A stretch of 64,000 nt of DNA from Bradyrhizobium macuxiense (GCF_007993935.1 NZ_VITY01000008.1:186001-250000); one strand, 5' to 3'; shown: positions 44,686-53,535, numbered from the stretch's first letter. Numbers and translations: made by a program. Notes: generated by a model not told the origin, from the sequence alone.

Positions 44686-46350
44686 ATGCGGATCGATGCG
44701 CGCGCAATCGCGCTCGCGGGCTGGCTTGTCACGCTGGCGCTGAACCCGGCACAAGCCGCGGACACGCAAATGACCGGCGATCCCGCTGCAACCTGCTCTG
44801 GCCTTACCGGTCCCGCCGACGGCGCCGTGAGCATCGACACGGCCACGCTGCAGGCGCCGACACAGCTCGCGGTCTCCGACAAGGCGCCGACACCGGCCGG
44901 CCGCATCGTCCCGGCCAATCCCGCGTTCTGCAAGGTGCTCGGCCACATCACACCCACCGATCCTGCCGCGCCGCCGATCAAGTTCGAGGTCAACCTGCCC
45001 GTCGAGTGGAACGGCCGCTCGCTGCAATATGGCGGCGGCGGCTTCAACGGCGTGCTGATCTCAGGCCTCGGACTGCCGCCGGCCTATCCGTTCGACAAGG
45101 CCTCGCCGCTGGCGCTCGGCTTCGCAACCTACGGCACCGACTCCGGCCACGAGTCTAAGCCCGGCGAACCGCCGCAGCTGTTCGCGCTCAACGACGAGGC
45201 GTTCGAGAATTTTTCGCACAAGGCCTACAAGAAGGTGCGCGATGCGGCGCGGGCGCTGATCACCCGCGCCTACGGCAAGCCGCCGGCGAAAATGTATTTC
45301 ATGGGATCGTCCGAAGGCGGCCGCGAGGCGCTGACCATGGCGCAGCGCTATCCCGACGATTTCGACGGCATCTTCGCCCGCGTTCCCGTGATCAACTGGG
45401 TCGGGCTGCAGCATGCCGGCACCCGCTCCGGCCTCGTGACGATGGGCGACGGCTGGATCAGGCCGGCGCAAGTCAAGCTCGTCGCCGACGCGGTGCTGAA
45501 GGCCTGCGACACGCAAGACGGCTCCGACGACGGACTGGTGCAGGATCCGGTCGGCTGCAAGGCCGCGTTCAAGCCGGCCACGCTGGCCTGCGCCGCGGGC
45601 CAGAGCGGCGACGACTGCCTGACCGACAAGCAGATTGCCGCGATCGAGACGCTGCATGCGCCGTACAAATTCCCGTTCCCGCTCGCCAACGGCCTCGACG
45701 ACTATCCAGGCTGGGGCGTGTCGGGCGAGAACACGCCGGCGCTCGGCCCGACCGGCGGCTGGAAGGCCTGGTGGCTCGGCAGCACGGCGCCGGCGCAGCC
45801 GCCGGCTCCGACCAACGGCATCGCCTGGATCTACGGCGCCGGCGGCATTCAATATGTCTTCGCCCGCGATCCGAAACTCGACGTCACGACCTACAAGCCC
45901 GAGGACCACAAGGCACGGGTGCTGGAAGTCTCCGCGCTGATGGATTCCACCGATCCGGACCTCAGCCGCTTCCACGCCCGCGGCGGCAAGCTCGTGATGC
46001 TCGAACACATGGCCGACTACGCGCAAAGCCCCTATGCCGGCATCCGCTACTTTGAGAACGTCGAGAAGAAGCTCGGCAAGGACAAGGCCGCGGAATTCGC
46101 CCGGCTCTACACCGCGCCCGGCGTCGATCATGTCGGCTCCGGCGCGCCCGCCAATGTCGACATGCTGGCCGCGCTGGTCGACTGGGTCGAGAACGGCAAG
46201 GCGCCCGGCGATCTCGAGGTGCGCGAGCAGAAGACCGAGGGCCCGACCTTCGACACAATCCGCGCGCTGCCGCTGTGCCGCTGGCCGGCCTGGCCGCATT
46301 ACAAGACAGGGCCGGTGAATGCGGCGGCGAGCTTTGCTTGCGCGCCGTGA
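44686..46350 (+). CDS. Tannase/feruloyl esterase family protein with atypical catalytic motif
   Basis: A 554-residue secreted hydrolase: signal peptide 1-24, then the tannase fold with nucleophile S209 in GSSEGG, a calcium-site-like loop (DTQDGSDDGLV, about 275-285), Asp444 (HMADYAQSP) and His482 (GVDHVGSG). The family normally has the CS-D-HC motif in which cysteines next to Ser and His form a disulfide; here these positions are S208 and V483, so both cysteines are missing together. Activity on feruloyl or gallate esters cannot be assumed. The start at 44686 has AAGGGAGG upstream. It is near a feruloyl-CoA synthetase and a CYP199A P450, which fits lignin-related catabolism. Confidence 0.88.
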   Translation: MRIDARAIALAGWLVTLALNPAQAADTQMTGDPAATCSGLTGPADGAVSIDTATLQAPTQLAVSDKAPTPAGRIVPANPAFCKVLGHITPTDPAAPPIKFEVNLPVEWNGRSLQYGGGGFNGVLISGLGLPPAYPFDKASPLALGFATYGTDSGHESKPGEPPQLFALNDEAFENFSHKAYKKVRDAARALITRAYGKPPAKMYFMGSSEGGREALTMAQRYPDDFDGIFARVPVINWVGLQHAGTRSGLVTMGDGWIRPAQVKLVADAVLKACDTQDGSDDGLVQDPVGCKAAFKPATLACAAGQSGDDCLTDKQIAAIETLHAPYKFPFPLANGLDDYPGWGVSGENTPALGPTGGWKAWWLGSTAPAQPPAPTNGIAWIYGAGGIQYVFARDPKLDVTTYKPEDHKARVLEVSALMDSTDPDLSRFHARGGKLVMLEHMADYAQSPYAGIRYFENVEKKLGKDKAAEFARLYTAPGVDHVGSGAPANVDMLAALVDWVENGKAPGDLEVREQKTEGPTFDTIRALPLCRWPAWPHYKTGPVNAAASFACAP

Positions 46351-46579
46351 GGTGGGTTTCATCACAATCTCGGATCGTCTCTCGTCTTGTGGCGAGAGAG
46401 CGCAGCGGAGCATGCGGCGATGATGGGCGGCTCCGCCAGCGGGGCTACCCCCTCTTAGCCAGCGGCATCGCCCTGTCGCGGCGAGCCGGCGGCTCTCATC
46501 GAATGGTGGTGTGCTAAACCATCACGGTCCCGGCTGACCGAGACGGACACCCAACAATGATTTTGAGGAGGGGAATGCA

Positions 46580-47031
46580 ATGCGAATGTCTTCCGCCTTA
46601 TATCTGTTCATTGCGTTACTCGCGATGCCCGCGGCCGCAACCGCCGGCGACGAAAGCCTGAAGCAACAGGTCGAAAAGGTCGCGGCGGCCTACGCCGACA
46701 GCTTCAACAAGCAGAATGGTGCCGGGATCGCAGCGCTCACGCATCCGGCGGCATGATTGTCAATGCAGCCGGGCCGCACGCAGATATTGCGCAGACCTAT
46801 GAGGGACTCTTCAAGGCCGGGTTCAACCACAATGAAATAACGGTGGACGAAGCCATGCCGCTCGGCACCGATACGGCCCTCGCAATCGGCGAGTATCACA
46901 TCACCGGCAAGAAGCAGACTGGCGAGCCTCTCGATGTTGTTGGCCGCTGGACCGCTGCGTACAGCAACCAGGGCGGAAACTGGAAGATCCGGATGCTGTC
47001 GGCCTTCCCGAAGGCGCCTCCGGCGAAATAG
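46580..47031 (+). pseudogene. SnoaL-like (DUF4440/SgcJ) secreted protein gene with a frameshift
   Basis: The first part (from ATG 46580) encodes a signal peptide and KVAAAYADSFNKQNGAGIAAL, then breaks after THPAA with TGA at 46754-46756. The second part is in the +2 frame and reads ASGGMIVNAAGPH...FPKAPPAK to 47031. Joining them needs one extra base near 46738, where family members read AALYASGG or similar; the natural product would be about 150 residues. A T seems lost from an expected 'ctctacgca'. This may be a real inactivation or a sequencing or assembly error. A GAGGAGGGG ribosome site is intact upstream. Function of the family is unclear. Confidence 0.8.
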
Positions 47032-47090
47032 TCTCTTGTGATGCACACAGCAGCGGGTGCTGCCGCCCCATCCCCGGAGTGAACCCCTGC

Positions 47091-47285
47091 CTTTCACCCT
47101 CCCCTGGAGCGGGAGGGTCGGATCGCAACGAGCGTAGCGACTGCGATCCGGGGTGGGGTGATCTCTCAACACCGGCACTGTTCGATCGGAGGGACCTTCA
47201 CCCCACCTCGGTTCGCATTTTCATGCGAACCGATCCCAGAGCGAGCTTCGCTCGTCTCGCGCCTCCAGGGGAGGATGGAGTGCGC
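47091..47285. repeat. Long palindromic repeat with CCTCCCCTGGAG/CTCCAGGGGAGG ends
   Basis: Ends ttcaccctcccctggagcgg and cgcctccaggggaggatgg; the interior holds two shorter hairpins built on 'cgagcgtagcgactg' and 'cagagcgagcttcgctcg'. It covers most of the 280-base gap to the binding-protein gene; only one copy occurs in the window. Confidence 0.8.
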
Positions 47286-47312
47286 GGCGAAGAGCTCACT
47301 TCATCAGCAACC

Positions 47313-48539
47313 TCACTTCACCAGCGAACAACCGCCATCCGCCAGCGGCCGGAACGCTTGCTCGGCCGGGATGGTCGCGATCAGCTTGTAATAGTCGTAG
47401 GGGTACTTCGACTCCTCCGGCTTCTTCACCTCGAACAGATACATCGGGTGGATGACGCGGCCGTCCTGGCGGATCGCGGTGTCGCCGAACAGCCTGTCCT
47501 TGCCGTTGAAGGTCTTCATCTGCGGCACCACGACCTTGGCATCGTCGCTGCCGGTGGCGGCAACCGCGTTGAGGTAAGCGAGCGTCGAGGCGTAAACGCC
47601 GGCCTGGTTGCCGCTCGGCATCTTGCCGTTCATGCCGGGGCGCGCCGCGAAGCGTTTTGCGAACGCGCGGGTGTCGTCGTTCATGTCCCAGTAGAAGGCT
47701 TCCAGCAGTTGCAGGCCCTGCGCGACCTTCAGGCCCATGCCGTGGACGTCGTTCACAAACAGCAGGAACGCGACCATGGTCTGGCCGCCCTGCTGGATGC
47801 CGAACTCGGCCGCCTGCTTCACCGCGTTGATGGTGTCGCCGCCGGCATTGGCGAGCCCGATCACCTTGGCTTTCGAGCTCTGCGCCTGCAGCAGAAAGGA
47901 GGCGAAGTCCGACGTACCGAGCGGATGCTTGCTCGATCCCAGCACCTTGCCGCCATGCTTCTCGATGTAATTCGTCGCCTCGGCCTCGATGCCCTTGCCC
48001 AGTGCATAGTCGACCGTGACAAAATACCAGTCCTTGCCGCCACGCTGCATCATCGCGGCCGCAGTGGTGTTGCCGGTCGCCCAGGCGTCGTTGACCCATT
48101 GAATGGTGTTCGGCGAGCAGGCCTTGCCGGTGAGATCGGAGCTTGCGGTCGATGACGCCAGGAACGTCATCCTTGAGTCGCGCAGGACGGTATTGATGGC
48201 GAGGCCGACGGCCGAGTTCGGCACGTCGACGATGGCGTCGACGCCCTCGACATCGAGCCATTTGCGCGCGATCGCCGATCCCACGTCGGCCTTGTTCTGG
48301 TGATCGGCATAGACGATCTCGACCTTGATGCCCTTGCCGCCGCCGTTGAAATCCTCCGCCGCCATCCGCGCGGCTTCCACCGAACCCATGCCGTTGGTGT
48401 CCTGGAAGATGCCGGAAATGTCGTTGAGCACACCGACGCGCACGACATCGCCGGAAATCTCCGCGCGCGCGCTGCCCGCGGCGCAGGCCAATGCCAGCGC
48501 AAGTCCAATCCTCAATCGTCCGACCCCAAAGCGCCTCAT
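47313..48539 (-). CDS. Orphan HAAT-family ABC substrate-binding protein
   Basis: A 408-residue periplasmic binding protein with a signal peptide (1-27, cleavage near ARA) and the mature start EISGDVVRVGVLNDISGIFQDT. ASSTASSDLTGKACSPNTIQW is the second ligand loop. The start at 48539 (MRRFGVGRLRIGL) has GGGAGGGG upstream. No permease or ATPase gene adjoins it; it sits 43 bases after the CYP199A gene and is probably cotranscribed with it. Proteins of this class bind hydroxybenzoate or phenylpropanoid acids in Rhodopseudomonas (CouP-like), which suits the context, but this is inference. Confidence 0.88.
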   Translation of the reverse strand: MRRFGVGRLRIGLALALACAAGSARAEISGDVVRVGVLNDISGIFQDTNGMGSVEAARMAAEDFNGGGKGIKVEIVYADHQNKADVGSAIARKWLDVEGVDAIVDVPNSAVGLAINTVLRDSRMTFLASSTASSDLTGKACSPNTIQWVNDAWATGNTTAAAMMQRGGKDWYFVTVDYALGKGIEAEATNYIEKHGGKVLGSSKHPLGTSDFASFLLQAQSSKAKVIGLANAGGDTINAVKQAAEFGIQQGGQTMVAFLLFVNDVHGMGLKVAQGLQLLEAFYWDMNDDTRAFAKRFAARPGMNGKMPSGNQAGVYASTLAYLNAVAATGSDDAKVVVPQMKTFNGKDRLFGDTAIRQDGRVIHPMYLFEVKKPEESKYPYDYYKLIATIPAEQAFRPLADGGCSLVK

Positions 48540-48582
48540 CCTATCCCCTCCCTTTGCGTCATGCCGCAGCCAGCGAATGTCG

Positions 48583-49785
48583 TCAGGCCGGCGTGATTTC
48601 AACCGGCAGCCTCTCGAGCCCGCGCAGCGTGTTGTTGAACAGGCGCTTCGGCTCACCCGTCATTTCGATCTTGGCGACCCGGCGCGCCAGCGCCGCCATC
48701 ATCACCTCGCCTTCGAGGCGGGCGACCAGCTGGCCGACGCACATATGGATGCCCGAACCGTAGCCGACATGGCCCGAGGTGCGGCGCGTGATGTCGTAGC
48801 TATCGGGCGCCTCCCAGCGGCGCGGATCACGATTGGCCGCAGCCAGGAACATCAGCACCTTCTCGCCTTCGGGGATACTGGCCCCGCTGAGCTCGACGTC
48901 GCGGGTCGTGGTGCGGAAGAAAGTCTGGACCGGGCTCTCGAACCGCACCGCTTCCTCGAAGGCATTGCGCGCCAAGGTCGGATCGTTGCGCAGCTTCTCG
49001 AACTGGTCGGGAAAGCGGGCGAGACAGTAGACCGCAGCGCCGATGCCGTTGACGGTGGTGTCGAGACCGGCCGACAGCAGCGAGCGCACCAGGAGCGGCG
49101 CCTCGGTCGCGGTGATGGCACCGCTGTCGACATGGGCGTGGATGCAGGCGCCGATGCCGCCCGGGGTGAGATTGTCGCGCTGACACTGCTCGGCAATATA
49201 GTCCTGGTGCGGCGCCGAGCGCTCGATCGCCTGCTTGCGCAGCTCGTTCGGCGGCCCGAAGGCGTTGAACACCAGGCTGGCGTAAGGCAGCAGATGCTCC
49301 CGGCCCTCCGGCTTCAGGCCGAGCGCATCCGGGAAGATCGACAGCGGATAGGCTTCCGCAAGGTCCTCGATCGCATCGAACCTGCGCTTGTCCAGCAGTG
49401 CATCGACGCAGGCCTCCGCCGCGGCGGCAAATCGTCCGCGGAGCTGCTTCATCACGGTCGCGGACAGCACCGAGCTCAGCACAGTGCGGGTGCGGGTGTG
49501 GGCGGGCGGGTCGGCCTCCAGGATCAGGCTCGGCGGCCGCCACGGCTTTTCCTTGGAAAAGTCGCTGAGGCCGACGCCGCGGCTGGAGCAGAACGTGGCG
49601 GGATCGTTCAGGACGGCGTACACCTCGGCGTAGCGCGCCACCCCATAGACATTCCACTTGTCCAGATAAACCACCGGCCCGGCCTCGCGCAGCCGCTCAT
49701 GGGTCGGGAATGGATCGGCGAAGAATTCGAGCGCGAACGGATCGACGTCCAGATGCGGGACGGACGCATCGTCTGTTGCAGTCAT
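48583..49785 (-). CDS. Cytochrome P450 of the CYP199A type (4-methoxybenzoate demethylase-like)
   Basis: A 400-residue soluble P450. The haem ligand is C349 in GYGSGIHMCVGQ, the I-helix pair is D242-T243 (AGLDTT), and with a constant offset of -9 the residues that bind para-substituted benzoates in CYP199A4 are all kept: R83, S86, F173, F176, R234, S235, S238 and F289. It should O-demethylate 4-methoxybenzoate-type acids to 4-hydroxybenzoate. One oddity is Tyr342 where CYP199A enzymes and most P450s have Phe in the haem loop. It is divergent from a MarR gene; electron partners are not encoded nearby. Confidence 0.94.
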   Translation of the reverse strand: MTATDDASVPHLDVDPFALEFFADPFPTHERLREAGPVVYLDKWNVYGVARYAEVYAVLNDPATFCSSRGVGLSDFSKEKPWRPPSLILEADPPAHTRTRTVLSSVLSATVMKQLRGRFAAAAEACVDALLDKRRFDAIEDLAEAYPLSIFPDALGLKPEGREHLLPYASLVFNAFGPPNELRKQAIERSAPHQDYIAEQCQRDNLTPGGIGACIHAHVDSGAITATEAPLLVRSLLSAGLDTTVNGIGAAVYCLARFPDQFEKLRNDPTLARNAFEEAVRFESPVQTFFRTTTRDVELSGASIPEGEKVLMFLAAANRDPRRWEAPDSYDITRRTSGHVGYGSGIHMCVGQLVARLEGEVMMAALARRVAKIEMTGEPKRLFNNTLRGLERLPVEITPA

Positions 49786-49801
49786 CGGGACCTCCCGAGG
49801 T

Positions 49802-49814
49802 TTGATCTTGTCAA
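49802..49814. promoter_or_regulatory. Weak candidate MarR operator
   Basis: TTGATCTTGTCAA: 4-base arms TTGA/TCAA around 5 bases, in the gap between the P450 and MarR starts. Short and only suggestive. Confidence 0.3.
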
Positions 49815-49867
49815 CACGGGCCGCATGTCACTTGCTCCCGAACAGTTTCGCAGCGATGATTTGAGAG

Positions 49868-50392
49868 ATGAGCAGTCAGCCCCTCCCCCGAAAGCCCCGC
49901 CGGCCGAGACCGGCCGATCCCGCAGATGCCACCGACGGGCCGCTGCTGGACCTCAATCGCTATGTGCCGGCGTTCATCACCTTCATCGGCAATAAGCTGT
50001 CGAACAGCGCCACCGCATTTTACCAGAAGAATTTCGGCGTCAACGTCACCGAGTGGCGAATCATCTCGCAACTGGCGATCGAGCCGGGCATTCCCGCCTC
50101 CCGCATCTGCCAGGTGATCGGCTTCGACAAGGGCCCGGTCAGCCGCAACCTCGCAGCGCTGCAGAAGCGCGGCCTGTTGACGATCCGCACCGCGCCGGAT
50201 GACGGCCGCACCCATTCGATCACCCTGACCGCGCGCGGCCGCGCCGTCCACGACAAGGTCATCGTCGCGGCGCTGGAGCGCGAGCGGCGGCTGCTGTCGT
50301 GCCTGAAGAAGGACGAGCGCGAGGTGCTGATCGACCTGCTGCGCCGGCTGCACGAGAATCTCGGCGCCGTGACCGGGCAAAGCACGACCTGA
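49868..50392 (+). CDS. MarR family regulator next to CYP199A
   Basis: A 174-residue MarR-type regulator with the winged helix in residues 65-130 (ITEWR...IPASRICQVIGFDKGPVSRNLAAL, then the RTAPDDGRTHSITLT wing). It is divergent from the P450 with 82 bases between the starts; that gap holds the imperfect inverted repeat TTGATCTTGTCAA (49802-49814), a possible operator. It probably represses P450 and the binding protein until an aromatic acid is present. Confidence 0.9.
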   Translation: MSSQPLPRKPRRPRPADPADATDGPLLDLNRYVPAFITFIGNKLSNSATAFYQKNFGVNVTEWRIISQLAIEPGIPASRICQVIGFDKGPVSRNLAALQKRGLLTIRTAPDDGRTHSITLTARGRAVHDKVIVAALERERRLLSCLKKDEREVLIDLLRRLHENLGAVTGQSTT

Positions 50393-50840
50393 CCGCATAG
50401 CGGCGCCCTGCGCCACCGCGGCATTCACCGGCTGTTCCAAGCGTGCTGCTCGCGCGCTGCTGCGCAACATTGTCCTCCCAAATGCGAGGCCGTTGACCGG
50501 CCCTGTCCCGATTGGGTGCAAACTCGCACAGACTAGTTGCCTTGGCAACTAAAAAGGCGGCCTTGGGACGTCGGAGCCATTCAGCGAACTGTAGGGAACG
50601 CCGCCCACAGGTCAGGTAGGCACGCTGCTCAGGCTCCCTCCCCCCTTGCGGGGGAGGTTGGGGAGAGGGGTAAGCCCCGGGCGAGGCGATCAAAGCATGC
50701 ATCGCCCTCGCAACGTGCGTCGGCGTGACACGAATGAGGATAGCGCGTGCCGTGCGGTACCCCTCTCCCTAACCCTCCCCCGCAAGGGGGGAGGGAACCC
50801 TTCCGCCGGAGCCTTTCTTACCAAGCTGCTCTATCGGCCC
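50393..50840. other. Intergenic region between MarR and feruloyl-CoA synthetase
   Basis: About 450 bases between convergent genes. The middle carries the inverted pair of CCCTCCCCC repeats (50631-50802). Frames seen across it are Arg/Pro-rich and were rejected. Confidence 0.5.
50631..50802. repeat. Palindromic repeat, CCCTCCCCC...GGGGGAGGG family (copy 2, inverted pair)
   Basis: Facing units ctccctccccccttgcgggg and ccctcccccgcaaggggggag with 'ggggagaggggt/acccctctccc' flanks, about 90 bases between. Same architecture as 6329-6512. Confidence 0.92.
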
Positions 50841-52703
50841 TCAGCCCGCGCACCCAATCGGCTCGGGCGCCCCATCATCCTCCAGGACCGCCACTGCTGC
50901 GGCGCGGCGCGTCAGCACGGCGCGCTGGTTGATGTAGCCCTTGTCGGTGATCTCGCCGCCGTCGACCGAGGCCGGTTCGGCGAGCAACAGCGCACGGGTG
51001 GCATGGCCGGAGGAATGGCCGCCTTGCGCCTTCAGCCGTGCCAACCCCTGCCCGATCCCGGACCGGACCGCCGGATGTCTGATCACTTCGCGTGGGTCGG
51101 CGGTCTCGGGCAGTCCCGCCAGCGAGCGGCAGGCGGCAAGGTTCGGGAACACCAGGAAGCGCACCTCATCGCGGCCGTGGCCCGTCACGACGATATCCTG
51201 CGCGAGCGGTGCAAGCGCCGCGATGCCCGCGACGCGCAACGTGCCGACGCTGACCCAGGTGCCGGAGTTGAGCTTGAAATCCTCGGCGACGCGGCCGTCG
51301 AAGAACAGGCCAAGATCGGGCCGGTCGGGATCGGCGAAGGTGACGGCATCGCCGATCTGGTAGAAGCCTTCGTCATCGAAGGCCTCGGCGGTAAGTTCGG
51401 GCGCCTTCCAATAGCCCGGAGTGACATTGGGCCCGCGCACACGGACCTCGAGCTTGTCGCCCGACGGCACGAGCTTGAGCTCGGTGCCCGGGATCGGCAC
51501 GCCGATATTGCCGGAGCGCTTTGCGAGGAAGTGGCAGTCGGTCGCGAGCGGCGAGGTCTCGGTCGAGCCCCACGCAGACACCATCGGCAGCCTGCGGCCG
51601 ACCGTCTGCAGCGACAATTCCTCCAGCGCATCCCACAGATTCTGCGGTAGCGCCGCGCCGGCATAGAAGGCGAATTTGGTGCCTTCGAAGAACTTGCGGC
51701 GCAGCTCCTCGTCGGTGCGGAGTGCCGCGATCAGCATGTCGAAGCCGCGCGGCACATTGAAATAGACCGTCGGCACCGCGCTGCGCAGATTGGCGAGCGA
51801 GGTCGCGAACAGACCCGGAGCCGGCTTGCCGCCGTCGACATAGAGCGTGCCGCCATTGCGCAGCACCAGGTTGAAATTGTGGTTGGCGCCGAAGGTGTGG
51901 CTCCACGGCAGCCAGTCCAGGATGATCAGCTCTTCGCCAGCCTGCTCCAGGAACGTCCAGGTCTGCGCCTTGGCCTGCTGGCTCGAGGTCAGCATGCGCT
52001 GGGTGTTGATCACGGCCTTCGGCGTGCCTGTTGACCCCGAGGTGAACAGGAATTTTGCGATCGTGTCCGGCGTCACCGCGGCGAAGGCTTTTGCCACGTC
52101 CGGCTTTTCTAGCGTCGCCGCGATGGCTGGGAATGCCAGCGCGTCGGCATCCTCGGGATTGCCGCTGATGATGACGGCGCGATGCAGCGGCCTGATCGCG
52201 GCAAGCGCCGCGGCGAACGGCTTTGTGCCCGCGACATAGATCGCACCGGGATCGAGCAGGCCGATCATGCTTTTCAGCTTGTCGAAGTCCTTCGACATCA
52301 AGGAATAGGCCGGTGAGATCGCGGCCGAGGCCACGCCGACATGCTGGGCTGCGAGCGCGAACAGCGCGTGATCGATGCCGTTGTCGGAGAGGATGACGAG
52401 CGGCCGCGCGGTGCTCAGCCCTTGCGCCAAAACCCACGATGCAGCGCGCCGCACGATTCCGAGCGCGTCGCGATAGCTGACGGTGCTCCAGGGTAGTTCG
52501 GCATTGGCGCGCTCGCCGAGGAAGATGCGATCCGGCGCCTGTCGCGCCCAGTGCTCCAGCCAGTCGCCGACGCAGCGCGCACTTTCCTTCAAGGGCGTGG
52601 TGGAACGAACCAGGATGCTGCCGTCGCCACGTCGATCCGCCACGATGGCAGGCGTCGCAAACAGGCGGTGCGGATCGTCTCCGCTGGCGGCGGCTATCGT
52701 CAT
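50841..52703 (-). CDS. fcs: Feruloyl-CoA synthetase (ferulate/coumarate-CoA ligase)
   Basis: A 620-residue ANL ligase with the P-loop FTSGSTGTPKA (220-230), acceptor region VSAWGSTETSP, and the C-terminal EITDKGYINQRA where feruloyl-CoA synthases keep their catalytic lysine. The segment DWLPWSHTFGANHNFN is typical of the alphaproteobacterial group. It should activate ferulate or p-coumarate with ATP and CoA. The start at 52703 (MTIAAASGDDPHR) has GAGGAGG upstream. It is divergent from a MarR gene with a palindromic operator between them. The hydratase/lyase (Ech) that normally follows is not in the window. Confidence 0.92.
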   Translation of the reverse strand: MTIAAASGDDPHRLFATPAIVADRRGDGSILVRSTTPLKESARCVGDWLEHWARQAPDRIFLGERANAELPWSTVSYRDALGIVRRAASWVLAQGLSTARPLVILSDNGIDHALFALAAQHVGVASAAISPAYSLMSKDFDKLKSMIGLLDPGAIYVAGTKPFAAALAAIRPLHRAVIISGNPEDADALAFPAIAATLEKPDVAKAFAAVTPDTIAKFLFTSGSTGTPKAVINTQRMLTSSQQAKAQTWTFLEQAGEELIILDWLPWSHTFGANHNFNLVLRNGGTLYVDGGKPAPGLFATSLANLRSAVPTVYFNVPRGFDMLIAALRTDEELRRKFFEGTKFAFYAGAALPQNLWDALEELSLQTVGRRLPMVSAWGSTETSPLATDCHFLAKRSGNIGVPIPGTELKLVPSGDKLEVRVRGPNVTPGYWKAPELTAEAFDDEGFYQIGDAVTFADPDRPDLGLFFDGRVAEDFKLNSGTWVSVGTLRVAGIAALAPLAQDIVVTGHGRDEVRFLVFPNLAACRSLAGLPETADPREVIRHPAVRSGIGQGLARLKAQGGHSSGHATRALLLAEPASVDGGEITDKGYINQRAVLTRRAAAVAVLEDDGAPEPIGCAG

Positions 52704-52802
52704 GGTTTCCTCCTCGCCCATGTCGTTTCGGGATCGCGCTGCAACATCGTGCCGCGCCGCGCTCCCGGCCGGGCGCTTTGGCGATAATGTTGCGGACATC
52801 AA

Positions 52803-52818
52803 TTGTTGTCGTCAACAA
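52803..52818. promoter_or_regulatory. Palindromic operator between fcs and its MarR regulator
   Basis: TTGTTGTCGTCAACAA: perfect 6-base arms with a 4-base centre, 100 bases before fcs and 41 bases before the MarR start; typical of MarR sites in divergent promoters. Confidence 0.7.
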
Positions 52819-52858
52819 CAATCTTTCCCTCCGGCCTCAAGCGCGCTAGCCTCGCGGT

Positions 52859-53383
52859 ATGGCAAGCCAGCAAAAGACATCGCGCAAGGCGGCAGCAGCG
52901 GCAATCCGCCGCCCCCAGGCGCGCGCCGCGAATGGCCGGGCGCATGCCGGCGACGCCGGTGACGACATCGGTCTTGACGCACTGGTCGGCCATGCCGGCT
53001 ATGCGGTGCGCCGCTTCCAGCTCTGGATCTTCCAGGACTTCATCAAGACGCTGGCGACCGTCGATATCCGTCCGACCCAATATTCGGTCATGACCGTGAT
53101 CGGGGCCAATCCAGGCCTCAGCCAGATGGCGGTCGCCAAGCGGCTCGGGATCGAGCGCGCGCGCCTCGTGCATCTGCTCGACAGCCTGGAGGAACGCGAC
53201 TTCGTCAGCCGCATCCCCTCGGCCACCGACCGCCGCTCCCACGCGCTGCATTTGACCGCGCGCGGCAGAAGCGCGCTGGCGCAGTTCAAGCGGCTCGCCG
53301 CCGAGCACGAGCGGCATGTCGCCGACAAGATCGGCAAGGACAACCGCGAGCGGCTGCTGCAAATCCTTGCCTGCTTCACTTGA
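52859..53383 (+). CDS. MarR family regulator of feruloyl-CoA synthetase
   Basis: A 174-residue MarR-type regulator. After a basic, Ala-rich N-terminal stretch of about 40 residues it shows a MarR core: RPTQYSVMTVIGANPGLSQMAVAKRLGIERARLVHLLDSLEERD and the wing IPSATDRRSHALHLTARG. It is divergent from fcs and most likely represses it through the TTGTTG-N4-CAACAA site, with a hydroxycinnamoyl-CoA as likely effector, as known for CouR and FerR-type proteins. Confidence 0.9.
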   Translation: MASQQKTSRKAAAAAIRRPQARAANGRAHAGDAGDDIGLDALVGHAGYAVRRFQLWIFQDFIKTLATVDIRPTQYSVMTVIGANPGLSQMAVAKRLGIERARLVHLLDSLEERDFVSRIPSATDRRSHALHLTARGRSALAQFKRLAAEHERHVADKIGKDNRERLLQILACFT

Positions 53384-53535
53384 TCCCGCGGCCGGATTTC
53401 CGCTTGGTCATGCCTGCTCTAGAATTAGGCATCGATACTCGCAAGCCAGCTTGCATCAGCTACCAGCGAGCAATTCAAACAACTGATATCGTGCAATAAT
53501 TCGTCGCGTCGCGACCGCGGATGGATTGTACACAA

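Noticed and set aside
49802..49814. TTGATCTTGTCAA as an FNR/FixK box
   Set aside because: The arms are spaced one base too close for TTGAT-N4-ATCAA; kept only as a weak MarR candidate.
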